From Cryobacterium inferilacus (GTDB lineage Bacteria; Actinomycetota; Actinomycetes; Actinomycetales; Microbacteriaceae): a stretch of 64,000 bases of DNA. A program made the translations under genes and the position numbers. The stretch's first letter is position 1. Each line of letters begins with the position of its first letter. Below are positions 1 through 8,727 of the stretch, piece after piece. The notes below the pieces were generated by a model. It searched no databases. It worked only from the letters and a program-made list of their open reading frames with translations, and was not told the DNA's origin. The stretch covers positions 62,001 to 126,000 of the forward strand of contig NZ_JAIEUL010000005.1 in NCBI RefSeq assembly GCF_019599185.1. The letters are read 5' to 3'.

Positions 1-310
1 CCTCGAAGTCGAGCGGTACGTGGAAATCGTCCAACTGATCCTGCCCGATGAAGAGCGCCAGCCCGGTGGACCGGTGCTGCCAGAATTCACGGTCCTCCAG
101 GAGGTCAGTCGCTGGTTGGAGCAACGCATCGGCTTCCGCCTCGGTCAGGCTGGTTCGGGTGAGTTTGGTCCGGGCGTCCGCCAAGAGGTTCTTGAGCCGG
201 ATCGGGTCCTGTCGCACCTCCTTCCCGGTGGGATGCGTCTGCAGGAAAATCGACACTGCAGAGGGCGACTCACTGGTCATCAGTCGGATCAAGTCGGTGT
301 GCGTGAACAA
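1..310 (-). CDS. Partial gene: bacterial archaeo-eukaryotic release-factor-like (baeRF) protein, N-terminus
   Basis: Only the first 103 codons are inside the window; the gene runs off the left edge. The start is read as TTG at 310, preceded by an AAAGGA ribosome site about 8 nt upstream on the minus strand, giving MFTHTDLIRLMTSES. The segments SIFLQTHPTGKE, QDPIRLKNLL and LEDREFWQHRSTGLALFI match my memory of the N-terminal part of baeRF-family proteins, which resemble eRF1/aRF1 and are thought to act at the ribosome; their role is not settled. The exact subfamily (3 or 7) cannot be decided from this fragment. The TTG start and truncation make it easy for an ORF caller to miss. Identity is an inference from motif recall. 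Confidence 0.7.
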   Translation of the reverse strand, partial: MFTHTDLIRLMTSESPSAVSIFLQTHPTGKEVRQDPIRLKNLLADARTKLTRTSLTEAEADALLQPATDLLEDREFWQHRSTGLALFIGQDQLDDFHVPLDFE

Positions 311-387
311 TGTGGGGTCCTTTCGCAGAGCGTCTGGTCACGTGTCATTCGATCCTAAAACGCAGGGCTGGCGAATCGCCCGGGACG

Positions 388-424
388 ACAAAAAAGCCCG
401 GCTGCGAATGATCGCAACCGGGCT
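388..424 (-). terminator. Rho-independent terminator after tRNA-Lys
   Basis: On the minus strand a 13-bp stem (395-407 with 412-424, one G-T pair, loop of 4) is followed directly by a run of six T (390-395 on the plus strand are A). It lies 9 nt past the 3' end of the tRNA, so it most likely ends the tRNA-Lys transcript. Confidence 0.8.
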
Positions 425-432
425 TCCCACTG

Positions 433-508
<76 letters not shown>

Positions 509-621
509 ATGTTTGTCGGCTGGGCTTCCCCTGCCGACATGAGACATTACCACCAGTATTGAACCCGGCGCCAATCGAGGGCGAACATCGGCGTGTCGCA
601 GGAGAGCACTACTCTGGGAGC

Positions 622-1437
622 GTGACCGAGACCCCGCTGCCCACCCTCGCCGATGATCTCACCCTCGCTCTGGAGCTGGCCGATGCCGCCGACGCGATCT
701 CGATGGCCAGGTTCGAGTCGCTCGACCTGATCGTGACCACCAAACCCGACCGCACGCCTGTCACCGACGCCGATCAGGCCGTTGAACGCGCCATCCGCGA
801 CCTGCTGGCCGAGCGGCGCCCTGCCGACGGCATCCTCGGCGAAGAATTCGGCACGGCGGGTTCCACCAGCCGGCAGTGGATCATCGACCCGATCGACGGC
901 ACCGCCGGGTTCCTGCGCGGCATCCCCATCTGGGGCACCCTCATCGCCCTCGCCGTGGACGGCGTTCCCGTGCTCGGCGTGGTCAGCTCCCCCGCCCTCG
1001 GCAAACGCTGGTGGGCGGCCCTCGGCGGTGGCGCCTGGTCGAGCGACGCGCGCTTGCCGGACGCCCCGCCCACACGGATCAGCGTCTCCGGCGTCGAAAC
1101 CCTCGCCGACGCCTCCCTCAGCTACAACAGCATCCAGCAGTGGGATGCGGCCGGTCGGCTGGACTCGGTCGTCTCGCTGAGCCGTCAGGTCTGGCGCACC
1201 CGCGCCTACGGCGACATGTGGTCGTACATGCTCCTCGCCGAAGGCCATCTCGATATCGCGGGCGAATTCGACCTGCAGCCATACGACATGGCCGCCCTGG
1301 TGCCGATCGTGCAGGAGGCCGGCGGGCGCTTCACCTCCGTCGACGGGCAGGACGGCCCGTGGCACGGCAGCGCCCTCGCCACGAATGGCCGCCTGCACGA
1401 GCTGACCCTGGCCGCCCTGGCCGCCCCGACGGCGTGA
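622..1437 (+). CDS. hisN: Inositol monophosphatase-family protein, probably histidinol-phosphatase
   Basis: The 271-residue product carries the three metal sites of the IMPase fold: GEEFG near residue 75, DPIDGTAGFLRG near residue 93, and YDMAALVPIVQEAGG near residue 220. In actinobacteria this subgroup is usually annotated histidinol-phosphatase HisN, the penultimate step of histidine synthesis, though inositol-phosphate or other sugar-phosphate substrates cannot be excluded. The open frame extends upstream into the tRNA-Lys gene, so I chose GTG at 622, which has purine-rich GGGAG just upstream and starts at the expected family N-terminus. It is a soluble Mg-dependent enzyme; no other histidine genes lie nearby. 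Confidence 0.85.
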   Translation: MTETPLPTLADDLTLALELADAADAISMARFESLDLIVTTKPDRTPVTDADQAVERAIRDLLAERRPADGILGEEFGTAGSTSRQWIIDPIDGTAGFLRGIPIWGTLIALAVDGVPVLGVVSSPALGKRWWAALGGGAWSSDARLPDAPPTRISVSGVETLADASLSYNSIQQWDAAGRLDSVVSLSRQVWRTRAYGDMWSYMLLAEGHLDIAGEFDLQPYDMAALVPIVQEAGGRFTSVDGQDGPWHGSALATNGRLHELTLAALAAPTA

Positions 1438-1469
1438 CCCCGCACCGGTTCACCTGAACGCCCCGCGTC

Positions 1470-1986
1470 ATGACTGCTCGCCGTATCAGTTCAGCCCGCC
1501 TCCGCCCGGTCCTGCTCGCCGCTGCCGCCCTGCTGCTCACCGGCTGCACCGACCTCACGCTCGCCCCGCCGGAGGATGCCGCTGGGGGCATGGTGGCGCG
1601 CGCCGGAAGCGGTGAGATCGAGCAGCTCACCGTGGGCGACTGCATCACGGTGGTCGACGGTGGTCGACGGTGATCTGCACTCCGGGTTCGACCCCGTGCC
1701 CTGCACCGCCCCGCACGACTGGGAGGTCTATCTCGACCTCGAGATCGCGGGCCGGCCGCAACACTCCGACGATATCGACGACACGGATGCGGTCGTGGCC
1801 GCCGCAGAGGAAGGCTGCGGCGCGGCCCTCCGGCCGTTCCTCGACCTGCCAGACACCGCCACATCCGCGCTCGGCTACACCTATCTGGTGCCGGACGGGT
1901 CTGCCGATCGAGGACGGGTGGTGCGCTGCCTCATCGGCGACATGAGCGGGCCGGTGACCGGCTCCCTGGCGGGCGCAGCGAGGTAG
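1470..1986 (+). pseudogene. Septum-formation-type lipoprotein gene interrupted by a frameshift
   Basis: The first frame (1470-1673) encodes a lipoprotein signal (basic start, hydrophobic run, lipobox LLTGC at about residue 26) and then GDCITVVDGGRR before a TGA. The rest of the protein continues in the next frame to the TAG at 1986 and contains PVPCTAPHDWEVY, the signature of Septum_form-type domains. A perfect 10-bp tandem duplication (1651-1660 and 1661-1670) lies at the break; deleting one copy gives a continuous 168-residue reading, CITVVDGDLHSGFDP. The intact protein would be anchored outside the membrane. It follows hisN by 32 nt. Either the gene is broken in this strain, or it can slip back into frame, or this is an assembly error. 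Confidence 0.75.
1651..1670 (+). repeat. Perfect 10-bp tandem duplication inside the lipoprotein gene
   Basis: Two adjacent copies of TGGTCGACGG. Ten bases shift the frame by one, and this is exactly where the septum-formation-type lipoprotein changes frame. Confidence 0.95.
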
Positions 1987-1993
1987 AACCGCG

Positions 1994-3259
1994 TCACTCC
2001 GTGACTGCGCCGGCATCGGCAGCGGGGCCTGCCGCCCCTGTCGACTGCCAGAGTTCGTTCTGCAGCACCAGGGCCAGCTCACGCAGAAGCACCACGTCGA
2101 CGTCGGCGACGGACCGCGGCATCTCGTCATAGACGCAGAGCGCGCCGATCCGCTCGCCGGAGGGCGATTCGATGGGAAAGCCGGCATAGAACCGCAGCCG
2201 GGGCCCGGACACGACCAACGGGTTGGTCCTGAACCTGTCGTCGAGGAGCGCATCCGGAACGACCAGTGCGGCCGGCTCCAGCACGGTGACCGTGCAGAAC
2301 GAACTGCTCCGCGGAATCTCGGTGTCGGTCAGTCCCACCACAGACTTGTGCCATTGCCGGTCACCGTCGAGCACGGTGAACGCCGCGGCGCTGGTGCCCA
2401 GTGCGGAACTGGCCAGGGCGACGATGCGGTCGAACCGCTCCTCCGGGGCGGTATCCAGCAGGTTGAGGGCCTGGAGGGCACGCCGTCTGGCCTCTTCGGT
2501 GTCTGCCTCCGAGCGTGCTGCCGAGCCGCCCGACACGGCACTGTCGGGCGAGCCAGGCTCCGGCTGGAGGTGGTCCACCATGCGCGCGGCGAGGGTTTCC
2601 GCCCAGACCTCGTAGTCGCTGGCCGAACGGAACCGGCCGGACTCCGACGCCGGGGTTGCCGGCAGCGGCACGAAGGTGATGCCGTCCTGTCTGGCACAGA
2701 ACCGGGCGCTCACCTCGTTGAGCGTTCGAGCCTGGGCTCCGGCCAGCGCACCGAGCGGGGTTCGGAACAGGGGCAGGGAGGCCAGCGGGACAATGCCGGC
2801 CAGATAGATCTCGGTGCCGCTCGGACTGGACTGCAGGACGCGGTCGACCAGTCGGGCCAGGTCCTGTCGCCAGGCCCGTGGAGAGGTGAGCCGGCCGGCG
2901 TCGCCGACGCCCAGCGTCAACACGACGGCGTGGTACCGGCGGAGGGTGTCGACGTCGATGTACCCCACAGCGGACCTCGCCGTCATGTTCGAGGCGGCGA
3001 AGACGTCGACATCGGCGCCGCGACCCGTGCGGGCCGTCAGGGCCCTGGCCAGGGAACCCGGCAGGCCGAGGGTGTGGCTGAGTACGCCCCACCCGACGGC
3101 CGCGCCGCCGCCGACCAGGAGGATGCGGTGGCTGTCCAGACCTGCCGAGTGCGCCTGCGGGGCGTCGAGGGGCTGCGGGATGCCGGCGAACTTCCGCTCG
3201 ATATTCAGGACCCAGCCGCGCATCACGGGAGCCATGATCCAGCGAAGGATTCCGCCCAC
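1994..3259 (-). CDS. SGNH-hydrolase-like domain fused to a GAF domain
   Basis: I chose GTG at 3259 because GGAGGG lies 5-7 nt upstream; ATG at 3310 is the alternative. The 421-residue product begins with a segment resembling the SGNH/GDSL hydrolase fold ([13 protein letters not shown] near residue 50, then VLTLGVGD where the block III strand would be). The usual block I GDS serine is replaced by GGGAA, and I see no DxxH near the domain end, so hydrolase activity is doubtful. From about residue 257 a GAF-type sensor domain follows ([40 protein letters not shown]). No output domain is visible. It is divergent from the mshA-like gene across a gap of about 105 nt. Role unknown; a sensor or scaffold is possible. 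Confidence 0.7.
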   Translation of the reverse strand: MGGILRWIMAPVMRGWVLNIERKFAGIPQPLDAPQAHSAGLDSHRILLVGGGAAVGWGVLSHTLGLPGSLARALTARTGRGADVDVFAASNMTARSAVGYIDVDTLRRYHAVVLTLGVGDAGRLTSPRAWRQDLARLVDRVLQSSPSGTEIYLAGIVPLASLPLFRTPLGALAGAQARTLNEVSARFCARQDGITFVPLPATPASESGRFRSASDYEVWAETLAARMVDHLQPEPGSPDSAVSGGSAARSEADTEEARRRALQALNLLDTAPEERFDRIVALASSALGTSAAAFTVLDGDRQWHKSVVGLTDTEIPRSSSFCTVTVLEPAALVVPDALLDDRFRTNPLVVSGPRLRFYAGFPIESPSGERIGALCVYDEMPRSVADVDVVLLRELALVLQNELWQSTGAAGPAADAGAVTE

Positions 3260-3364
3260 GTGACCCTCCAACTGGATGCGGTGAGCGCGAACCCGGCCGC
3301 AAGCGAACATTGCATACAACTGGTCATCATCATACGCATCCGCCCGATGTCCTAAGATTCTGTA

Positions 3365-4582
3365 GTGTCTCCCGCTACCGATCCCCTCCGCATCGCCCTC
3401 GTTTCCTTGCATACCTCCCCCGGCGCAGAGCCGGGTTCCGGTGACGCCGGTGGCATGAACGTCGTCGTCCGCCACCAGGCAGAGGCCATGGCTGCGGCGG
3501 GACACCATGTCGAGATCCTCACCCGGCGGTCCTCCCCCGACAGGCCGGCCGCCCGTCGCCTCGGCCCCGGCGTGACCCTGCGTTACCTGGATGCCGGACC
3601 GCTACGGTCGGTGCCCAAGGGCGACCACGAGGGTTTCATCGACGAATTCCGTGGCCGGGCCGCCACCCTCGGACCGTGGGATGTCATCCACTCGCACCAC
3701 TGGTTCTCCGGCATGGCCATGCTTCCCCTGGCCCGCAGCCTGGGCGTGCCGCACGTGCAGAGCTTCCATTCCATCGCCGCCGACGCCACCACGCCGCTGT
3801 CCGAGGGTGAGCGTCCGGAGTCAACCGGGCGGATGGCCGGCGAGGCCTGGCTGGCCCGCGAATCCGACGCCATCGTGGCGATCAGCGCCGCGGAGGCCGC
3901 GACCGTCGTGGAGCGTCTGGGCGGGTCCGCCGACCGCGTCACGGTCGTGCACCCCGGTGTCGACGGCACCCTCTTCCACCCTCGCACCCGGCCGCCGGCC
4001 CGCGGCGCCCACCCGAACGGCTACGCCGTGGTCGCCGGACGACTGCAGCCGCTCAAGGGCCTCGACCTCGCCATCGAAGCGTTGGCCGCCGTGCCGGCAC
4101 ACCTGCGCCCCGAGCTGGTGATCGCGGGTGATGCCTCTGCCGACTACGCCGGTTACATCGACGAACTCACCCGGCTGGCCGCCGGGCACGGCATCGCCGA
4201 CGGCGTGCGCTTCGTCGGCCCGCGTTCCCGCGTCGAGCTGGCCGCCCTGTTCCGCAACGCCAGGGTCGTCCTGGTGCCGTCACACTCCGAGACCTTCGGA
4301 CTGGTGGCCCTCGAGGCCGCGGCCAGCGGTGTTCCGGTGGTCGCCCAGGGCACGGGCGGTCTGCGGGAGGCCGTGCTGGCCGGCGATACCGGGCTCATCA
4401 TCGAGTCCCGTGACCCCCGCGACTGGGCGGACGCCCTCACGGAGGTGCTCGGCAACCCCGAGCTGGCCCGTCGCCTCTCCGCGGCGGCCCGTGCGCGCGC
4501 CGAGGTCTTCGATTGGCCCCGCTCCGCCGCCGGCCTGGTGCACGTGTACTGCGGTTTGCTCCCGGTCGCGGTCTGCGCGTGA
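3365..4582 (+). CDS. GT4 glycosyltransferase, MshA-like
   Basis: The 405-residue protein starts with GTG and has the GT-B layout. Near the N-terminus [19 protein letters not shown] closely matches the MshA (D-inositol-3-phosphate glycosyltransferase) signature, as do [39 protein letters not shown] and the nucleotide-sugar motif [15 protein letters not shown]. MshA makes the first committed step of mycothiol synthesis. It is shorter than mycobacterial MshA, and HSHYW reads HSHHW here, so a paralogue with another acceptor remains possible. The stop overlaps the start of the PIG-L deacetylase gene (GTGA), a two-gene unit that mirrors consecutive MshA and MshB chemistry. Cytoplasmic. Confidence 0.75.
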   Translation: MSPATDPLRIALVSLHTSPGAEPGSGDAGGMNVVVRHQAEAMAAAGHHVEILTRRSSPDRPAARRLGPGVTLRYLDAGPLRSVPKGDHEGFIDEFRGRAATLGPWDVIHSHHWFSGMAMLPLARSLGVPHVQSFHSIAADATTPLSEGERPESTGRMAGEAWLARESDAIVAISAAEAATVVERLGGSADRVTVVHPGVDGTLFHPRTRPPARGAHPNGYAVVAGRLQPLKGLDLAIEALAAVPAHLRPELVIAGDASADYAGYIDELTRLAAGHGIADGVRFVGPRSRVELAALFRNARVVLVPSHSETFGLVALEAAASGVPVVAQGTGGLREAVLAGDTGLIIESRDPRDWADALTEVLGNPELARRLSAAARARAEVFDWPRSAAGLVHVYCGLLPVAVCA

Positions 4583-5319
4583 GCCTGCTCGACGACCAGC
4601 GTGCCGTCCTCTTCGTGCACGCCCATCCAGACGACGAAACCATTTCCACCGGAGCGCTCATCGCCGAATACGTCGCGAGGGGCAGCGAGGTCTACCTCGT
4701 CACCTGTTCCCGCGGCGAACGCGGCGAGATCGTGCCCGGACCGCTCACGGCACTGGCCGGCACCGGTCGCCTGGCCCGCGAGCGCGAGCGGGAACTGGCC
4801 CGTGCCACCAGGATCCTGGGCGTCACCGAGCGCTTCTGGCTGGGTGATCCCCCCGCCAGGGTGCCAGGCCTGGCCCCGCGGCGTTACCGCGACTCCGGCA
4901 TGGTCTGGATCCGGCCCGGCCTGGCCGGACCGGCCTCCGACGCCGCCGAGGACGCCCTGTCTGTGGCCGCCCTGGCCGAGGTGGTCAACGACCTCGTCGC
5001 CCTGATCGCGGTGCTGCGCCCGTCGCTTGTGGTCAGCTACGACAACGGCGGCGGCTATGGGCATCCGGATCACGTGCGCGCCCACGATGCCGCCGTGGCC
5101 GCGAGCAGAGCCACCCGAACCCCGTTCGCCGAGGTCGTCGAGACCCGCCAGGCCGGCGCCGAGTGGTTCGACCTCCCCGAGCACCTGCCCCTGGTGACGG
5201 ATGCCTTGCGCGCGCACGCCAGCCAACTCACCGTGCACGGCACCGACATCGTGCACTCCGGCGGCCAGCGGGAGGCCATCAGCACCTCCGCCGGCCTGCG
5301 CCTCCTGGCGCCCGCCTAG
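4579..5319 (+). CDS. PIG-L family zinc deacetylase, MshB-like
   Basis: Start GTG at 4579 overlaps the preceding stop by 4 nt. The 246-residue product has the zinc-binding motifs AHPDDE (near residue 15) and GHPDH (near residue 160) of the LmbE/PIG-L family. MshB removes the acetyl group from GlcNAc-inositol in mycothiol synthesis; coupling to an MshA-like glycosyltransferase supports that job. It is shorter than mycobacterial MshB (about 300 residues). A second PIG-L protein, which I call Mca, lies at 27377-28246, so the window would hold both the biosynthetic and detoxifying members. Its 3' end overlaps the convergent carboxylate-amine ligase gene by 4 nt. Confidence 0.75.
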   Translation: MSLLDDQRAVLFVHAHPDDETISTGALIAEYVARGSEVYLVTCSRGERGEIVPGPLTALAGTGRLARERERELARATRILGVTERFWLGDPPARVPGLAPRRYRDSGMVWIRPGLAGPASDAAEDALSVAALAEVVNDLVALIAVLRPSLVVSYDNGGGYGHPDHVRAHDAAVAASRATRTPFAEVVETRQAGAEWFDLPEHLPLVTDALRAHASQLTVHGTDIVHSGGQREAISTSAGLRLLAPA

Positions 5320-6509
5320 CCGACGGTGGATCCCACCACCGCCGCGACCTTGGCGTCGCCGCGGGGCGGGCTGACGGTGGCCGGGTTGACGGCGGCTGCG
5401 GTGACAGTAGCCGCAGTGACAGAAGCGGAAAGCAGCCGGCGCAGGCCGGGTAGTCCGCTCCGGCTGAACGCCGCCCGCTGCTGCTGGGCGCCGGTGCCGT
5501 CCACCGCCAGCCGCGCCACGGCCTCTGTCGCCATCTCCAGATCGGCCAGCTGCCCCAGCTCTGGCGCCAGCATCCGTAGCAGCCGGGCCAGGCAGGCGTG
5601 CGCCGGTACCAGAGCGCCGATGATCGGATCGAAGACCTCCTGACGCATACCGTAGTGCGCCGAGTGCAGCAACGCCGCCGACAGCAACTCCGACGGCATC
5701 TCGGCCGACGCTCTGGCCGCGGCGCTCTGTGCGCCGGGAACGCCGAGGGAGTGCGCCACCAGCGCCCGGCACAGGGCCGCGATGAACAGGGTGCTCCGCG
5801 CGTCCAGCTGCGCGTCGGCCATCCGGAACTCGATCGTGGGCAGGTGCTCGGAGAGGCGCACGTCCCACATGATCACACCCAGGTCGACGGTGCCGCCGAT
5901 GCCCAGCAGTCTGGCGATCCTCCGGTCGTAGTCCGCGGCGTCGACGAAAGCGGGCGGGCAGCCAGAGGTCGTCCACCGGCGCAGCAATACCGTGCGCCAG
6001 CTGTCGTGTCCGGTGTCTTGCCCGCGCCAGAGCGGTGAGTTCGACGCGATCGCCGTCAGAAGCGGCAACCACGGCCGCACCGCGTTGAGCACGATCACGC
6101 CCGCCTCACGGTTGGGGATGCCCACGTGCACGTGCAGACCGCTCACCTGGTGGTCGGCGATGACCGCGTCCATGGTGCGCACGATGCGGTGGTAGCGCTC
6201 GGTGTCGGTGATCGACGGGAACGCTGTGGTGTCCGGTGGGGTGCCGATACTGGCCACGACGACACCGAGTTCGGCCGCGTGTGCCGCAACCAATCGCCGG
6301 AACCCGGTGAGGGCGACGTGGGCGTCATCGATCTGCTCGAAGACCGCCGACGCGTGCTCGATCTGCGACGCCAGGAACTCCCGGTGGGTGACCTCCCGCC
6401 AGTCGGTCGTGGCCGAGAGGGTCTCGAAGACTGTGGCACCGGCATCCACCGGTCGCAGGGTCTCAGGGTCGAGGAATTGGAATTCCTCTTCTATGCCGAA
6501 CGTCGCCAC
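5316..6509 (-). CDS. YbdK-type carboxylate-amine ligase (GCS2 family)
   Basis: A 397-residue protein starting with GTG behind GGGGAGG. It has FGIEEEFQFLD at the start, HVHVGIPN near residue 128 and the conserved IEFRMADAQ strand, all diagnostic of the glutamate-cysteine ligase 2 family. Family members have weak glutamate-cysteine ligase activity or ligate other carboxylates and amines; EgtA of ergothioneine synthesis is a relative. It lies convergent to the mshB-like gene and divergent from a class II amidotransferase, so a role in thiol or gamma-glutamyl metabolism is plausible but inferred. Confidence 0.85.
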   Translation of the reverse strand: MATFGIEEEFQFLDPETLRPVDAGATVFETLSATTDWREVTHREFLASQIEHASAVFEQIDDAHVALTGFRRLVAAHAAELGVVVASIGTPPDTTAFPSITDTERYHRIVRTMDAVIADHQVSGLHVHVGIPNREAGVIVLNAVRPWLPLLTAIASNSPLWRGQDTGHDSWRTVLLRRWTTSGCPPAFVDAADYDRRIARLLGIGGTVDLGVIMWDVRLSEHLPTIEFRMADAQLDARSTLFIAALCRALVAHSLGVPGAQSAAARASAEMPSELLSAALLHSAHYGMRQEVFDPIIGALVPAHACLARLLRMLAPELGQLADLEMATEAVARLAVDGTGAQQQRAAFSRSGLPGLRRLLSASVTAATVTAAAVNPATVSPPRGDAKVAAVVGSTVG

Positions 6510-6610
6510 GATGACCTCCCCGCCGCCGTCCGCTCACAACGGCGTGAATTCGATTGGCACGATCTTCACCTTTCCCGGATGGGTGGTCAAGGCCTTGTCA
6601 GGAGTCTCAC

Positions 6611-6640
6611 GGTGACGTAGGTCACCTCCTGCATCGATGC
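6611..6640. promoter_or_regulatory. Two adjacent palindromes in a divergent promoter region
   Basis: Between the ligase and amidotransferase starts there is GGTGAC-GTAG-GTCACC (6611-6626), followed by the perfect palindrome GCATCGATGC (6631-6640). They lie 65-95 nt before the amidotransferase start and about 100-130 nt from the ligase start, a sensible place for a shared operator. No regulator is known; this is inference from symmetry and position. Confidence 0.4.
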
Positions 6641-6704
6641 TGCAGATAGGTGCATTATGGTCGCGTGCCCGCCGCCCCAGGCGAGCCGAACAGGAGATGG
6701 GCGA

Positions 6705-7541
6705 ATGTGCAGATGGCTGGCCTACATCGGGGAACCGCTACGTCCGTCCACTATCGTGCTCGACGCCAAGCACTCGATCGTGGCTCAGTCGCTCGATTCC
6801 CCGCTCGGCGCCGAGACCGTGAACGGCGACGGCTTCGGCTTCGGCTGGTACCCCACTGACGCGGCAGCGGGCACGGCGCCGGCGTTCTTCCACAGCATCG
6901 AGCCGGCCTGGAACGACGTGAACCTGCGCGAGATCACCCGAGCGATCGAAAGCCCGCTGTTCTTCACCCACGTTCGCGCGGCCACCACGCCGCCAGTGCA
7001 GCAGACCAACTGTCATCCGTTCCGGCACGACAACTGGATGTTCATGCACAACGGTGCCATCGCGGGCTGGCGGGAACTCAGGCGAGACCTCACCCTGGCG
7101 ATCGACCCGTCGCTGTACCCCACTGTGCTCGGGACGACGGACTCCGAGGTGGTCTTCCACCTCGCACTCACCCTCGGACTGCGCGACGACCCGCTCGGCG
7201 CCCTCGGGCGGGACATCCGCATGGTCGAGTCCGTCGGCGAAGCGAAGAATGTGCGATTCCCGTGGCAGGGCACCGTTGCCGTCTCGGACGGCACCTCGTT
7301 GTGGGCCGTGCGCTACTCCACGCAGGGCCGCACCCGCTCGCTGTTCCACTCGGTCGACATTCCCACCCTGCGCCAGATGTATCCCGACCAGGAGCGCCTC
7401 GCCACCTTCGGCGACACGGCGAAGGTCGTCGTCTCCGAGCCGCTCAACGACCTGCCGGGCGCCTTCCTCGAGGTACCGGAGTCGTCCGCGCTCACCATCG
7501 ACCCCGACGGCTACCGGCATCAGCCCTTCCTGGCCGCGTGA
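6705..7541 (+). CDS. Class II glutamine amidotransferase (YafJ/EgtC-like)
   Basis: I place the start at ATG 6705, with GGAG 8 nt upstream, because Cys2 must become the N-terminal nucleophile of this Ntn-hydrolase family (MCRWLAYIGEP). Further family motifs are NGDGFGFGWY, FTHVRAAT, TNCHPF, FMHNGAIAGW and TDSEVVF. The 278-residue product lacks any synthetase domain, so it is a stand-alone member like YafJ or EgtC. EgtC removes glutamate from a gamma-glutamyl intermediate of ergothioneine synthesis. The substrate here is unknown; divergence from a GCS2-family ligase hints at a make/trim pair on gamma-glutamyl compounds. No EgtB or EgtD is present in the window. Confidence 0.85.
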   Translation: MCRWLAYIGEPLRPSTIVLDAKHSIVAQSLDSPLGAETVNGDGFGFGWYPTDAAAGTAPAFFHSIEPAWNDVNLREITRAIESPLFFTHVRAATTPPVQQTNCHPFRHDNWMFMHNGAIAGWRELRRDLTLAIDPSLYPTVLGTTDSEVVFHLALTLGLRDDPLGALGRDIRMVESVGEAKNVRFPWQGTVAVSDGTSLWAVRYSTQGRTRSLFHSVDIPTLRQMYPDQERLATFGDTAKVVVSEPLNDLPGAFLEVPESSALTIDPDGYRHQPFLAA

Positions 7542-7557
7542 CCCGGCCGTCAACGCA

Positions 7558-7587
7558 CGAAACGCCACCCGCGAGGGTGGCGTTTCG
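7558..7587. terminator. Strong hairpin between convergent amidotransferase and tmRNA genes
   Basis: CGAAACGCCACCC (7558-7570), loop GCGA, then the perfect complement (7575-7587). It has no long T run on either side, but it sits between two convergent 3' ends, so it may act as a bidirectional terminator. Confidence 0.55.
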
Positions 7588-7634
7588 GCGCTGGTCAACA
7601 GCGCAGGAATCAACAGCGTGTGGCAACAACCCAA

Positions 7635-8020
7635 TGGTGGAGATGCGGGGAATTGAACCCCGGTCCATTGCTGTGGTCATGTTTCTTCTACGGGTGTATC
7701 CAGTGAAGGCGTTCTACTCGGCTCCGGAACTTGCCACTGGCAGCTGATCCGACGAGCCCAGCCCTCGTTTAAGTCCCCCTATACCCCGAGGCTCAGGATA
7801 GGAGCAATCTCTCTAAATGACGTCAGGGTCCGAGTAGAGAGCATTCCCGGTCTGACGGTCTCAATGTGGTTCTACTTAGGCCGCGAGGGCGAAAGCGGAA
7901 CGCGAGACAGTGCGGTTTGAATTGGCACTTATTGTTTTGCAGAGATCGTTTACGAGATAACCCTGCATCCTCGACCCGCTTCTCACAGTTACGCAGGCAA
8001 TGTCGAAACCGATCATCCCC
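7635..8020 (-). ncRNA. ssrA: tmRNA (transfer-messenger RNA)
   Basis: The 5' end GGGGATGATCGG pairs with the 3' end CATCTCC followed by ACCA to form the tRNA-like acceptor, with T-arm GGTTCAATTCC. The internal tag frame can be read as ANSNRTVSRSAFALAA followed by TAA at 7876-7878; the resume codon is GCC near 7926. The ALAA tail marks stalled products for proteolysis. smpB lies just upstream on the same strand, as expected for its protein partner. Length about 386 nt is normal. Ends were set from the acceptor pairing. Confidence 0.95.
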
Positions 8021-8166
8021 ATGTTCACGATCCCCCGGCGCAGAGCCGGGTGGAAGGCGGTTGTTGTCACACGCTGTTGAGTTTCCAAACCCGCGATGCT
8101 TCCACCACGGCCTTTCAGTCTACAACACCTGCCCCGGTTCCCGGTAGCGGGGCGCGACCCCCCGGC

Positions 8167-8643
8167 CTAGTCGCCGAGGTTGCGGCGGGCGGAGATGGCC
8201 CGGTCGGACTCGCGCTTGTCCTGGCGTTCGCGCAGCGTCTGGCGCTTGTCGAACTCCTTCTTACCCTTCGCCACGGCGATCTCGACCTTGGCCTTGCCGT
8301 CGCTGAAATAGATCTTCAACGGAATGAGGGTGTAGCCGCCCTCTTTGGTCTTGTGGCTGATCTTGATGATCTCCTGCTTGTGCAGCAGCAGTTTGCGCTT
8401 ACGACGCGGCGGGTGATTGGTCCAGGTTCCGGCGGTGTACTCGGGGATGTGCACAGCATCGAGCCAGGCCTCCCCGGACTCGATGAACGCGTAGCCGTCG
8501 ACGAGCGAGGCCCGACCGGCGCGGAGGGACTTCACCTCGGTGCCGCTGAGCACCATTCCGGCCTCGTACGTGTCCTCAATGAGGTAGTCGTGGCGCGCCT
8601 TGCGATTGGTCGCGACGACCTTCTCGCCTTTTTCCCTGGGCAC
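8167..8643 (-). CDS. smpB: SsrA-binding protein SmpB
   Basis: A 158-residue basic protein with the SmpB pattern: [31 protein letters not shown], the central [15 protein letters not shown] region, and a C-terminal lysine/arginine-rich tail ([20 protein letters not shown]) that enters the mRNA channel and helps decode the empty A site. It binds tmRNA and brings it to stalled ribosomes. The start is GTG at 8643, with AGGAGA 6 nt upstream. Order smpB then ssrA, behind prfB-ftsE-ftsX, is conserved in actinobacteria. Confidence 0.96.
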   Translation of the reverse strand: MPREKGEKVVATNRKARHDYLIEDTYEAGMVLSGTEVKSLRAGRASLVDGYAFIESGEAWLDAVHIPEYTAGTWTNHPPRRKRKLLLHKQEIIKISHKTKEGGYTLIPLKIYFSDGKAKVEIAVAKGKKEFDKRQTLRERQDKRESDRAISARRNLGD

Positions 8644-8727
8644 GGCATTCTCCTCGATCGGTCGGTGGGATGCCCGGCAGTCGCCGGGCAGCCCATCAGT
8701 CTAGTGGACGGCCGCGTGGGCCGCGGA

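Noticed and set aside
547-1398. 283-codon open frame opposite hisN
   Set aside because: Shadow of a real gene in GC-rich DNA; no recognisable domains and it runs antisense to a conserved enzyme.
2361-3302. 313-codon Arg/Pro-rich frame within the SGNH-GAF gene
   Set aside because: Composition is that of a shifted reading frame; the overlapping frame carries both recognisable domains.
7876-8088. 70-codon open frame across tmRNA
   Set aside because: Explained by the tmRNA tag reading frame; only the last 16 codons are translated as the tag.
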